DNA of 51,343 nt from JBPBPI01 sp050954885 (lineage in GTDB: Bacteria > Pseudomonadota > Alphaproteobacteria > Caedimonadales > Caedimonadaceae). The notes under the pieces are model-generated. The model was not told the origin of the DNA and did no database searches. It worked only from the letters and a program-made list of their open reading frames with translations. The translations under genes were made by a program, and so were the position numbers. The stretch's first letter is position 1. Each line of letters starts with the position of its first letter. The stretch is from the NCBI GenBank assembly GCA_050954885.1, contig JBPBPI010000111.1, positions 1-51,343 of the forward strand, written 5' to 3'. Below, in pieces: positions 8,371 through 16,466 of the stretch.

Positions 8371-8694
8371 ATTTTAATTAAGTATTTTACAAACCTCTCT
8401 TAACATAAATTCATAGATTGATCAATTCATGATAAAAATCAATCAGATTTAAGAGATTATCGATATTGTTTTTAATGAAAATTAAATCTCAAAAGACAAT
8501 TTGATATCACAAACAATAAAGCTTACAATTTTACATGGAACCTATGTATCTTAGTGATGATCAGAAGGCATGCAGTTTTTTGATTGAATGAACAAGTGGA
8601 ATCAAGATAATTAAATCCTGATCCCACTGCGCATTATAAAAGCGTTGAAGCCGCTTAGATAATGCTAACCTTAACAACTTACTAGGAGTCATTA
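8371..8694. other. Intergenic region without a convincing gene
   Basis: About 320 bp between divergent genes. The left part is very AT-rich, while 8560-8690 is less so. It holds a small inverted repeat (AAGCG ... CGCTT near 8639-8656) without a T-tract. I see no RNA gene or ORF that I can support. Confidence 0.4.
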
Positions 8695-8892
8695 ATGGCT
8701 GGACGTATTATATCCACATCACCTCTTGCAACGCAATCAGATATCCACAAATTTTATTGGTCAAAACCATCCAAGCATCGTGTGAATTTTCAGGTAAATT
8801 TACAGAATAATATTGCTTTGTTTTGCGCCAAAAATCGTTGGGTATTTGCGATCTTTTCAAGAACCGGTGACATAAGGTTTATAACTTCTTAG
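8695..8892 (+). CDS. Possible small protein, 65 aa
   Basis: A short ORF from ATG 8695 with a good Shine-Dalgarno (AGGAG, spacing 6). The product is basic and aromatic-rich, with no recognised family or signal peptide. The ribosome site and the less AT-rich composition are the only support. It could equally be a gene remnant in the stretch leading to the LysR-like gene. Confidence 0.35.
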   Translation: MAGRIISTSPLATQSDIHKFYWSKPSKHRVNFQVNLQNNIALFCAKNRWVFAIFSRTGDIRFITS

Positions 8893-9048
8893 CTGTTGAC
8901 ACAATACAATGCAGCGGGAAGTCAGAGCTTTACTTTAAGTAACGCCTACATAAACTTGGTCATTTAAGTCTTGGATCTGATCTTTCAATGGTCTTTTCAA
9001 CAGATGATCTGTGGCTTCTCGCTGTTCTTTTTTCATAAGGAACACATC

Positions 9049-9540
9049 ATGGATATACAATATAAAGGCGACCCTAGAGCCTCAACCCAGCCCCTGCATT
9101 TAGATGGTGACCATAACTTATCTAATCATCTGACCTATCAAGATTTTAAAGATGTCACACAAGATCAATTTGACGATGGCAGCCTTAAGGTGGATTTGCC
9201 CAAGAAAAAACGTCGCCTACAATTGGCGGCACTTAGGCCTCTCAATTGGGATTACTTGCGGGTGTTTTATTATGTGGTCAAAGCCGGCAGTTTTACCAAG
9301 GCGGCGCCCTATCTCTATCTGTCGCAACCCGCCATCAGCCGCGCCATTGAAAATTTGGAAGTGTGTCTAGGCGAAAAGTTATTGCTGCGAGCGTCATCGC
9401 CAGCCAATGCCACCATCACCCTGACACCGGCTGAATGGATGGTGTTGGAACAGGTCAACCAGGGAGCCCCCTGCTTCGATGTCCTTAACGCACATGCCCT
9501 CAAAAATCACAATAAAAGGAAAAGCCGAGTCGAATCATAA
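9049..9540 (+). CDS. Stand-alone LysR-type HTH protein, no effector domain
   Basis: 163 residues from ATG 9049 (SD AAGGAA). Residues ~1-65 are a charged extension with a KKKRR patch. Residues ~66-115 form a clear LysR winged-HTH: LNWDYLRVFYYVVKAGSFTK, then LSQPAISRAIENLE and GEKLLLR. The protein ends about 50 residues later, while a normal LysR regulator (~300 aa) carries a periplasmic-binding-like effector domain. I see no continuation downstream, so it is either a DNA-binding-only regulator or an old truncation. Codon use is less AT-rich than in the orphan genes beside it, suggesting a conserved chromosomal gene. Targets unknown. Confidence 0.75.
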   Translation: MDIQYKGDPRASTQPLHLDGDHNLSNHLTYQDFKDVTQDQFDDGSLKVDLPKKKRRLQLAALRPLNWDYLRVFYYVVKAGSFTKAAPYLYLSQPAISRAIENLEVCLGEKLLLRASSPANATITLTPAEWMVLEQVNQGAPCFDVLNAHALKNHNKRKSRVES

Positions 9541-9547
9541 TTTCTGT

Positions 9548-9573
9548 ACCGTTTGATGAATTGGTCAAACGGT
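9548..9573 (+). terminator. Hairpin just after the LysR-type gene
   Basis: A 9-bp inverted repeat, ACCGTTTGA ... TCAAACGGT, with an 8-nt loop, starts 7 bp after the stop codon. No T-tract follows (AAAATTC), so it may be a weak terminator or a 3'-end stabiliser. Confidence 0.45.
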
Positions 9574-9786
9574 AAAATTCATAACATAGTCAAATAAAAA
9601 TATTTGATCACATGTTTGAAAAATCTTTCATAATGTTGTCTGAATAAGCTTTTAATTACCGTATATTATTTAAATTAAAAAATTTTCTTTACAAAAAATT
9701 AAATAAGTTGACAGGTTAAAAATTATACCTTATTCATTAAAAAATTACTACAATTTAAGATAATTCGTAATATAAAGTAAGACACA

Positions 9787-10407
9787 ATGGAATATTTTGC
9801 CAGTATTTTTTATCATCGCAGACTTGCAATTAAGTCAACTTTATTTTTTTGTTTTTCTTTTATTATCCTTGCGCAATGCCAAACAAGTGGACTTCCTTCG
9901 GAATTAGAGGAAAAAATCCTTTTTAATGCGCATAAGGTTCTTAATGAGGCTTGCGAAAATCAAGTGGCCCCTCAAATATTTACAGATTACACACTTAAGG
10001 AAGATAGAAATAAAACTTTAGAAGAAGCCAATAAAGCATGGCTTAAAATTGTAAATTATTTAGAAATATTAAAAGATGACTCTTTAAATCAAGAACTCGA
10101 TTTTTTAGCAAACTATCTCTATTCTCTAGATCTTGCCAATAACCATTTTTTAAATCAGCAAAAAAAAGAATTGGAAGAGAAACAAGAATTAAGCTCTGAT
10201 CGACTAATTATAGACTTCCTAGAACCTTCTGTTTTGACTAAATCAAAAACAATTATTGACGTTGATGAAGATAATCAATCTCAAAATCATGGGGCGAAAG
10301 AAAACATGAAAGTTCAAAAAACAACCCTGTGGAAGAATTTTTATTTCTTTTTTAGAGAGTATTTATTCTCACCTTTTAAAACAAAATACAATAACTTTAG
10401 AAAATAA
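9787..10407 (+). CDS. Exported hypothetical protein, possible lipoprotein
   Basis: 206 residues, no family recognised. The N-terminus has basic residues, then a hydrophobic core ending IILAQC. That could be a relaxed lipobox with Cys as the lipidated residue, or an ordinary signal peptide. The mature part is acidic and helical. Just after the signal, LPSELEEKILFNA resembles the first helix of an F-box, but the rest is too weak to call. A basic, aromatic tail (about 175-206) ends the protein. The coiled-coil gene starts 10 bp downstream, probably in the same transcript. Confidence 0.62.
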   Translation: MEYFASIFYHRRLAIKSTLFFCFSFIILAQCQTSGLPSELEEKILFNAHKVLNEACENQVAPQIFTDYTLKEDRNKTLEEANKAWLKIVNYLEILKDDSLNQELDFLANYLYSLDLANNHFLNQQKKELEEKQELSSDRLIIDFLEPSVLTKSKTIIDVDEDNQSQNHGAKENMKVQKTTLWKNFYFFFREYLFSPFKTKYNNFRK

Positions 10408-10417
10408 GGTAAAAATT

Positions 10418-11389
10418 ATGAAAAAATCAATTATTTATAAATCTTTTTATTTGTCCACGATAATATCGACATTGGCAATGGCGACCAATGACTTTGAAAC
10501 CCCAACTAAGCCAATGAGATCTCATATTCAAAAGCTCGAAAATGACGGTATATATGATGGCCTTACACCAAGCTCTAAACAAGACATGGAAGATATTGAT
10601 AGAAAAGACTATCTTAGAAAATTTAACAAAGAACAAACACAGAAAAGACAACAAGAATTAGATAGAAATTTTGGTTTAAAAAAACAAGAAGAAATTGATG
10701 AAATTAGAATTGAAGGTGAGAAAAAAACACAAGAACTTCAAACAAAAATTAAAGACTTTACCTTTATTAAACAACAAGATAATGATCGAATACAACAACT
10801 AGTTACAGAAATTGAAAATCTTGACATCAATTACAAGATAACAAAATTACAGCTTGAAGATACGAACACGTGTCTTGATGAAACAAGAACACAGCTTAAT
10901 AATGAACAACAATCCATCAAAGATATTCAAAAAGAATTAGAAGAATCAAAAAATTTATCACAACAAGAGATTAAAAATTTAACCACAACACTTGAGAGTC
11001 GAAAAAAATTAGTCTCTCTTTTGAAAATTAAGTTAGAAGAAGCTACACAAGAACATGATAAATTGGAAGGAAGTTTAAGTACAACTCAAATAGAACTTAG
11101 AGATACGCAAGCTAATTTGGTGACGACAAAAGCAACACTTTCTCAAACCAGCGAGCATTTATCAATTGTAGAAACAGCTTTGACCAGATTGACATCAAAC
11201 CCCTCAACGCCTTCTCCATCCCAAAATAATTCAACAAATAGTAATGAAATATTGCCTCAAACCCGCGAATCTTTACCGACACCTGAAGTAGCTCTAGAGG
11301 CAACACCGAACTCATCTTTGGTTTCTCAACCTGTTCCTTCTAGATTGCGGGGAATTAATTCGAATGCCAACAGAAATGGCACATCATGA
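10418..11389 (+). CDS. Exported coiled-coil protein
   Basis: 323 residues. A signal peptide is plausible at 1-22 (MKKSIIYKSFYLSTIISTLA). A long Gln/Glu/Lys-rich region with heptad-like spacing (about residues 60-255) predicts an extended coiled coil with recurrent segments such as TQIELRDTQANLVTTKATLS. The C-terminal ~65 residues are Ser/Thr/Pro/Asn-rich and probably disordered. SD AAGG precedes ATG 10418. Exported coiled-coil proteins can be structural or host-interacting. No specific family is recognised. Confidence 0.7.
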   Translation: MKKSIIYKSFYLSTIISTLAMATNDFETPTKPMRSHIQKLENDGIYDGLTPSSKQDMEDIDRKDYLRKFNKEQTQKRQQELDRNFGLKKQEEIDEIRIEGEKKTQELQTKIKDFTFIKQQDNDRIQQLVTEIENLDINYKITKLQLEDTNTCLDETRTQLNNEQQSIKDIQKELEESKNLSQQEIKNLTTTLESRKKLVSLLKIKLEEATQEHDKLEGSLSTTQIELRDTQANLVTTKATLSQTSEHLSIVETALTRLTSNPSTPSPSQNNSTNSNEILPQTRESLPTPEVALEATPNSSLVSQPVPSRLRGINSNANRNGTS

Positions 11390-11446
11390 AAATAAAAATT
11401 TAATAGAAAAGTTAATGATAAATATTTATTTTTTGGATTGATGTTG

Positions 11447-12214
11447 ATGATTAAAAAATCTCTTTTTTGGCTTTTATTGGCAATTAATACAGTATCTATT
11501 TCTGCGTCCCAAGATACATCAACTTCTCACAAAATTAGTGCTGAGAATAAATGGCGTGTGGGATTTAGCGTTGGTGCTGCTTATTCAAACATCGAGGCCA
11601 AAGTAAAAGATAATTATCCTTTTGATGGTTATTTGTTTAACGAGCAAAAACAAACGCACAAAAATTTGTTTGCCTCACCCTCTATTGAAATTGGGAAAAC
11701 ATGTTACGACAATTTTTATTTGGGTGTTTTGGCAAGCTGGAATCATGTAAATTCAAAAGAAAAATCAAAAGCACCTCTGAGAAATTCTAGTTATTTTCAA
11801 CATAATCTCAAAATATCTCATTATTTTGATATTTTGGCCAAAATGGGATATAAAATAGATTCAAAAAAAATGGCTTATATTTTGGTAGGTCCTTCATTTA
11901 TGCGTTGGTCCCATACCACAGACCAGCTTACAGATAATTATAGGTTGAATCAGACAACAAAAGACGCAAGTTTTAAAATTGACGACAGAACGCAAGGTTT
12001 AGGTATTGGTTTGGGATTTGAACATGTTATCTATAATAAATTTATATTAAGTGTTACCTATAAATATGCGATATATAAAGAAAAATCCGGTCAACAAACG
12101 ATGACTTATCGAGACCCCAAAACTAGACCCATCAAGAATTTTACAGGTGTTGCAGATAAAAAAGTAAAACTATCTTCCAATAGTCTTTTAGTAAGTTTGT
12201 CATACTTTTTCTAA
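11447..12214 (+). CDS. Outer-membrane beta-barrel protein
   Basis: About 256 residues. Signal peptide MIKKSLFWLLLAINTVSISA with cleavage near SAS-QD. The mature protein alternates aromatic/hydrophobic residues as in 8-10-stranded barrels (WRVGFSVGAAYSNIEAKV; GLGIGLGFEHVIYNKFILSV). It ends in a C-terminal Phe (LLVSLSYFF), the signature for BAM-mediated insertion. It resembles the OmpA/OprF-barrel or opacity-porin superfamily. Start chosen at ATG 11447 (GGAT 8 bp upstream), but ATG 11441 is also possible. Follows the coiled-coil gene by about 57 bp. Confidence 0.78.
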   Translation: MIKKSLFWLLLAINTVSISASQDTSTSHKISAENKWRVGFSVGAAYSNIEAKVKDNYPFDGYLFNEQKQTHKNLFASPSIEIGKTCYDNFYLGVLASWNHVNSKEKSKAPLRNSSYFQHNLKISHYFDILAKMGYKIDSKKMAYILVGPSFMRWSHTTDQLTDNYRLNQTTKDASFKIDDRTQGLGIGLGFEHVIYNKFILSVTYKYAIYKEKSGQQTMTYRDPKTRPIKNFTGVADKKVKLSSNSLLVSLSYFF

Positions 12215-12280
12215 AATACGATAGATTTTACTTTCTGTTTTGAATCAACATTCAATGGATCTGTGAGATTATCACGTTAA

Positions 12281-12440
12281 CGCACGTTGCCTGCGGCGCG
12301 TGCTGAAAGCAACGTACCTTGGCACGGTAACCTCTACCTTTTAATTTTTCCTTGTGGATTATTGTATCGATATTTGTAAAGGGGTAGGAAGACCGTGCTG
12401 CGCACGTTGTCTGAGGCTCGAACCAAGGTTCTCATCGCAC
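12281..12440. other. GC-rich non-coding island with inverted repeats
   Basis: This stretch is distinctly richer in G and C than its surroundings and contains no convincing ORF. ACGTTGC (12284-12290) pairs with GCAACGT (12309-12315). The string GCACGTTGnCTGnGGC occurs twice (near 12283 and 12397). It could be a degenerate palindromic repeat family or an unrecognised structured RNA. It lies downstream of tRNA-Ser on the tRNA's strand. Confidence 0.4.
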
Positions 12441-12453
12441 TATTCATCATTCC

Positions 12454-12483
12454 CCATCTATCATTCCAAGGAATGATAGATGG
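12454..12483 (-). terminator. Hairpin just downstream of tRNA-Ser
   Basis: A perfect 14-bp inverted repeat (CCATCTATCATTCC and its complement) with only 2 bases between the arms. It begins 5 bp after the tRNA CCA end, read on the minus strand. The T-run before it (TTTTCC on the minus strand) is upstream rather than downstream of the stem. It may act as a processing barrier or be a palindromic repeat rather than a classic terminator. Confidence 0.5.
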
Positions 12484-12487
12484 AAAA

Positions 12488-12577
12488 TGGCGGATGGGGT
12501 GGGATTCGAACCCACGAAGAGCTTTCACCCTTGCCGGTTTTCAAGACCGGTGCCTTCAACCGCTCGGCCACCCATCC
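12488..12577 (-). tRNA. tRNA-Ser (anticodon UGA)
   Basis: Reads on the minus strand as a class II tRNA. The acceptor stem GGATGGG pairs with CCCATCC, discriminator G, and CCA is encoded. The D-arm has GGCCGAGCGGTTGAAGGC, the anticodon loop is CTTGAAA (anticodon TGA), and there is a long variable arm. The T-arm is GTGGGTTCGAATCCCAC. Decodes UCN serine codons. Confidence 0.97.
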
Positions 12578-12649
12578 GGTATATGGTTTGATACCGCCTT
12601 CGTAAAATACCGTCAAGAGATTTTACCATTATTTTGAACAAATTTATCG

Positions 12650-13765
12650 TTAAGTCGCTGTTTTTTTCCATTGTGATGTATAACGCATCCAATTTTCAGG
12701 ACTAATGCGAAGGCGAAGATGGATTTCATCTGCTTTATCTTCGCGCACGAACACATCGGCATGATCGTAAAGCCAAGAAAGTTCAGCGCCCTCTTGGGCT
12801 GAAAGTGTAAGGTCTATGGTGCGATAAGCAGCGGTTAACTTTCTTTCAATTTCAGCCAATAACGTCTCGACGCCCTCACCCGTTATGGCCGATATATACA
12901 AAGCTTGAGAAGTTGATTCAACATTTCGCTCACACAGCGGCACCAAATCAATTTTATTTAAAGCTTCAATAAAATGGTCATCCTCTGGATTTTCAATACC
13001 AAGTTCTTGTAAAACCTTTAATACTTCTTGTTTTTGTTCGCTGGTTTCTGTATGCGAAATGTCGCGAACATGGATAATTAAATCAGCCTCTAAAACTTCT
13101 TCTAAAGTTGCGCGAAAGGCCGCAATCAATTGAGTGGGCAAGGCAGAAATAAAGCCAACAGTGTCGGATAAAATAATTTCTTGATGAGAGGTCAATTTAA
13201 TCAACCGCATGGTGGGATCAAGGGTAGCAAACAGTAAATCTTCCGCAAATACATCGGCATTTGTCAGGCGATTAAACAGAGTTGATTTGCCAGCATTGGT
13301 ATACCCTACCAAAGCCACCACAGGATAAGGAACCTTTTTGCGGGCAGATCTGTGCAAAGATCGCGTGCGCTTGACATCTTCTAGTTCTTTTTTGATTTTG
13401 GTAATGCGTTCGCTGATTAGGCGACGATCCATCTCAAGCTGTGTCTCACCGGGCCCCCCGATAAAACCAAGGCCGCCGCGTTGACGTTCAAGGTGAGTCC
13501 AAGAGCGGACCAAACGACTTTTTTGATAACTTAAAGCTGCGAGTTCAACTTGAAGTCGACCTTCGGCTGTGCGCGCACGGGCACCAAAAATTTCTAAAAT
13601 TAATGCCGTTCGGTCAATCACCTTGCACTTCAACGTTTTTTCTAGATTACGTTGTTGAATGGGCGATAAAGATGCATCGATGACAATCAAGTTCGGCGAA
13701 AGTTCATTGACAATAGATTGAAGATGCGTAACTTGACCTTGGCCCAATAATGTGGCTGGACGCAT
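12650..13765 (-). CDS. hflX: Ribosome-associated GTPase HflX (true N-terminus lies upstream)
   Basis: HflX binds and splits stalled 70S ribosomes. G1 GYTNAGKST, G3 DTVGF and G4 NKID are present. The HflX-specific GGPGETQLEMDRR linker precedes the G domain. The ATG at 13765 (MRPATLLGQGQV) falls inside the conserved N-terminal domain, and family members start about 50-70 residues earlier. The same frame is open without a stop back to 13973 and encodes the expected missing segment (see next entry). Real translation therefore begins upstream, apparently at a non-canonical codon. Follows hfq on the same strand, the common alphaproteobacterial hfq-hflX arrangement. Confidence 0.93.
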   Translation of the reverse strand: MRPATLLGQGQVTHLQSIVNELSPNLIVIDASLSPIQQRNLEKTLKCKVIDRTALILEIFGARARTAEGRLQVELAALSYQKSRLVRSWTHLERQRGGLGFIGGPGETQLEMDRRLISERITKIKKELEDVKRTRSLHRSARKKVPYPVVALVGYTNAGKSTLFNRLTNADVFAEDLLFATLDPTMRLIKLTSHQEIILSDTVGFISALPTQLIAAFRATLEEVLEADLIIHVRDISHTETSEQKQEVLKVLQELGIENPEDDHFIEALNKIDLVPLCERNVESTSQALYISAITGEGVETLLAEIERKLTAAYRTIDLTLSAQEGAELSWLYDHADVFVREDKADEIHLRLRISPENWMRYTSQWKKTAT

Positions 13766-13972
13766 CTCTCGAACATGTAAAACCTCGCGATGTAAGATTT
13801 TAAGTTGAATGGCCAGTGCTAAACCAACTGCCTCTTCTAAGCGGGCAATTGGATCAACAGTTAAAAGATGTTTGCCTGCCCCACGAAGGTGCGGATAAAT
13901 AACAACGACACCTTGATTTATTTCTGAATTTTCTTTTTGCTCTGTATGAATTTTATGCCCAATCTTTAATTT
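13766..13972 (-). other. In-frame N-terminal extension of hflX lacking a normal start codon
   Basis: Reading the hflX frame upstream gives GVVVIYPHLR, DPIARLEEAVGLALAIQL and REVLHVRE immediately before MRPATLL. These match the conserved HflX N-domain (RLEEAVGLA is diagnostic). No ATG, GTG, TTG or CTG exists in this frame before the hfq TAA at 13973-13975. Candidate initiators are ATT at 13961-13963 or ATA at 13919-13921, or read-through of the hfq stop. I checked the reading codon by codon. The initiation mechanism is unresolved. Confidence 0.8.
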
Positions 13973-14245
13973 TTATTCGTTTTCGTTTTCAGTATCTGTA
14001 TCTGTATCTTCAACAATTTCGGCATCAAAAAGTTTAACCGGATTAATAGGCATGACGGTTGATATCGCATGTTTGTAAACCAATTGAGAATGTGCATCTC
14101 GACGTAACAATACAGAAAAATTATCAAACCAGGTGACAATACCTTGTAGTTTAACACCATTTACCAAAAAAAGTGTGACAGGATTTTTGTGTTTACGCAA
14201 ATGATTTAGAAATACATCTTGTAAATTATTTGTCTTTGTTGACAT
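13973..14245 (-). CDS. hfq: RNA chaperone Hfq
   Basis: A hexameric Sm-like protein that pairs small RNAs with mRNAs. Sm1 motif FLVNGVKLQGIVTWFDNFSV and Sm2 motif YKHAIST are both intact. NNLQDVFLNHLRKHK at the N-terminus is the alphaproteobacterial form. Start ATG 14245 has GGAG 9 bp upstream. An upstream ATG at 14260 would add five residues and lacks a ribosome site. A short acidic tail (DTDTDTENENE) ends the protein. In the same frame as downstream hflX, separated only by its stop codon and an open stretch. Confidence 0.96.
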   Translation of the reverse strand: MSTKTNNLQDVFLNHLRKHKNPVTLFLVNGVKLQGIVTWFDNFSVLLRRDAHSQLVYKHAISTVMPINPVKLFDAEIVEDTDTDTENENE

Positions 14246-14772
14246 TGTTTTTAACTCCATATTTTGGTGGTACCTATTGACAACATTTATCTATATTCTA
14301 TCTTACATTTTAAAAATAGATTTTGTATTAAGATCGTCTTAAATCTTTTAATGAATTTGACTATTTTAAATAAGCCATTGCAGACAAACAATCAATAAAT
14401 TTATATCTTTTTTTGATATTTTACCCTAAGTGACTGGATAAATGACTTAAAAAAACGACAATTAAGCATTAATTTTTATTTTTCCTATACAATTATATTT
14501 TCAAACTTAAAATTAATGAATTTTAGTATTATAAACAGTGAATTTTAACAAAATAAAATTTATATGTAAAGATGACATTCTGTCATAAGAAGAACCAAAC
14601 AATTTAATTATATATCATCTTATTATTATTCATTAAATTTAAGTTTGAGCATACACTTAGTATTTTTCTCTATAGACAATAAATTCCCTTTATCTTTATG
14701 TTTAATATGCTACTTTTATTATTGTGATATTTTTCATAAATTAAACAAACTATTTGATAAAGGATTTTAAAA
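14246..14772. other. AT-rich divergent intergenic region
   Basis: About 525 bp between hfq (minus) and the exported GNAT gene (plus). No supported gene. A 15-bp palindrome ATGACA-TTC-TGTCAT lies at 14572-14586 and could be a regulator site. The rest is low-complexity A/T, and promoters for both neighbours are presumably here. Confidence 0.4.
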
Positions 14773-15573
14773 TTGATTAAAAATAAATTTTGTCTGGCTT
14801 TAATAGGACTACTTTTTCTAAATTTACATACAGGACAAGCTTCTTTAGATAAAGACGAAGTTAGCGATATAGAGAATCGTCTGACACAAGTTTCACTGTC
14901 CAAAGACAATATTCAAACGGATAAAACTAATATTGATTTTAATGAGAAAGAAGCATATGTCTTGATGATCAAAGGGTCGCTTCAGCTTGAATCTATCTCT
15001 GACAAAGATCTTAAAGATTTTCAAGCTCTATGGTCCAATCCTGAGACCATGAAATGGATTGGAAAAGGCACCATTAAATCCGAAGAGCAATCAGCAAAAG
15101 AGTTTACTGCTTTTAAAAATTGTTGGAAAAGATCTTTTGACTTAAATATTTTATCTTTCAATAACTTGTTTACTATCAAGGTAAAAGAGCCAGAAGAAGA
15201 AGGATTTAAATTCATTGGTTATGTCAATTTATTTACACATCGTGATGAAGGCTGGAATATTATTGATGCCGGATGCATAGAACTCGGTCTTGGTATTTCT
15301 CCTGAATATCAAGGAAAAGGCCAAGGCAGACAAGCTATTCAGATGATTATTAAAGATTATATTCCTTATTTAAATGCACATAATAAGTTTTCAGTCGTCG
15401 GTCAGCCCATAGCATCAGTTGAAGCTACTTGCAAACCTGATAATGTATATGTCAATAAAGCTTTAAGAGAAGAGTGTGGTGATCCAACCTATCTCGCAGA
15501 AACATCTTATGGCAGTCCCCGGAATTTTTATAAACTTGTGTTAACAACTCAAGAGTTAAAAACCAAAGATTAA
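14773..15573 (+). CDS. Exported GNAT-fold acetyltransferase-like protein
   Basis: 266 residues from a TTG start (14773) with AAAGGA about 8 bp upstream. Residues 1-23 form a signal peptide (MIKNKFCLALIGLLFLNLHT, cleavage after GQA). Residues ~65-255 form a RimJ/RimL-like GNAT domain. Motif A reads LGLGISPEYQGKGQGRQAIQ, with the acetyl-CoA pyrophosphate loop QGKGQGR at 180-186. Periplasm and medium lack acetyl-CoA, so an exported GNAT makes sense mainly if delivered to a host cytosol. The fold is seen and the effector role inferred. No conserved partner gene is adjacent. Confidence 0.75.
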   Translation: MIKNKFCLALIGLLFLNLHTGQASLDKDEVSDIENRLTQVSLSKDNIQTDKTNIDFNEKEAYVLMIKGSLQLESISDKDLKDFQALWSNPETMKWIGKGTIKSEEQSAKEFTAFKNCWKRSFDLNILSFNNLFTIKVKEPEEEGFKFIGYVNLFTHRDEGWNIIDAGCIELGLGISPEYQGKGQGRQAIQMIIKDYIPYLNAHNKFSVVGQPIASVEATCKPDNVYVNKALREECGDPTYLAETSYGSPRNFYKLVLTTQELKTKD

Positions 15574-15620
15574 ATTTCAATGGATGTGTGTAAAAGTAAA
15601 TTTTACACACATCTCTTATT

Positions 15621-16466
15621 TTAAAGACCACAATACTCAAGATATTTTTGACTTAAAAAAGAAACGAGAGATTTTGCTGGGTCAACATTTATTTTGACAT
15701 CGTCAATTTGATCAACGGGTTTAATAAATGTTGTGGTTCCTGTTAAAAAAACTTCCCTCGCATTTTTCAAGTCATATTCGTTAAAAGGTTGTTCTTGAAT
15801 TTTAATATCCGTATTTGATAGCAATAAAATCAGTCGCTGGCGTGTGATGCCATTTAAAATTTGTTGGGTTGGCGGATGGGTTTGAAGCGCGCCCTCTTGA
15901 TTGACAATCCAAACATTTGAGTGGGACCCTTCGGTAACCCATCCGTCAGAATTTATATAAATCGCTTCATAAGCCTTTTGAAAATGCGCTTTTTGCTTGG
16001 CCAAAACATTAGCCAAAAGCGAGGTTGATTTGATGTCAGGGCGCGCCCAACGGTTTTCAGGATAGGTGATGACCGCAACAGACTGCAAATCATCATCTTG
16101 TGATGCAAATTTGAAAGGCTTGAGCGTCATCAATAACGTGGGTGAGGCATTAAAGGGGAAAATATGACCCCGCGGGGCAACACCACGGGTAACTTGAATA
16201 TACAACAAGCCATTTGATAGTCGGTTGCGACGCTGAAGCTGTATAATAATTGACATTAAAACGGACATAGAATGACAAAAAGGCAAATCAAGTTCTTGGC
16301 AAGATCGGTAAAGGCGCATCAAGTGCAGATCAAGATCAATCCACCTTCCCTTGATCAAAGCCACCACTTCGTAAATGCCATCGGCGAATTGAAATCCGCG
16401 ATCATCAATTGAGACCTGCGCACGGGATTGCGATACATACTCGCCATTAACATAGGCAACGCGCAT
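15621..16466 (-). CDS. dat: D-amino-acid aminotransferase (class IV)
   Basis: PLP-dependent fold-type IV aminotransferase, 281 residues. N-terminal YVNGEYV and DRGFQFADGIYEV; catalytic Lys in DIKSTSLLANVLAKQ; PLP-phosphate region TEGSHSNVWIV; C-terminal VFLTGTTTFIKPV. The pattern fits D-alanine transaminase, which makes D-Glu/D-Ala for peptidoglycan. Branched-chain aminotransferase is less likely. Start and dusB stop overlap in TAATG, so translation is coupled. Third gene of a tdk-dusB-dat operon. Confidence 0.88.
   Translation of the reverse strand: MRVAYVNGEYVSQSRAQVSIDDRGFQFADGIYEVVALIKGRWIDLDLHLMRLYRSCQELDLPFCHSMSVLMSIIIQLQRRNRLSNGLLYIQVTRGVAPRGHIFPFNASPTLLMTLKPFKFASQDDDLQSVAVITYPENRWARPDIKSTSLLANVLAKQKAHFQKAYEAIYINSDGWVTEGSHSNVWIVNQEGALQTHPPTQQILNGITRQRLILLLSNTDIKIQEQPFNEYDLKNAREVFLTGTTTFIKPVDQIDDVKINVDPAKSLVSFLSQKYLEYCGL

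Noticed and set aside
9787..10407. F-box call based on LPSELEEKILFNA
   Set aside because: Only the first helix resembles the motif. The remaining F-box positions are not recognisable.
12410..12440. T-arm-like GGTTCGAGCC on the minus strand as a second tRNA
   Set aside because: Flanking bases do not pair into a T-stem, and no acceptor or anticodon arm can be built.
12488..12577. tRNA-Ser as a genomic-island attachment site
   Set aside because: No integrase gene and no repeated tRNA 3' end were found nearby.
14670..14909. 79-residue minus-strand ORF overlapping the exported GNAT start
   Set aside because: No Shine-Dalgarno, low-complexity product, and it overlaps a better-supported gene.
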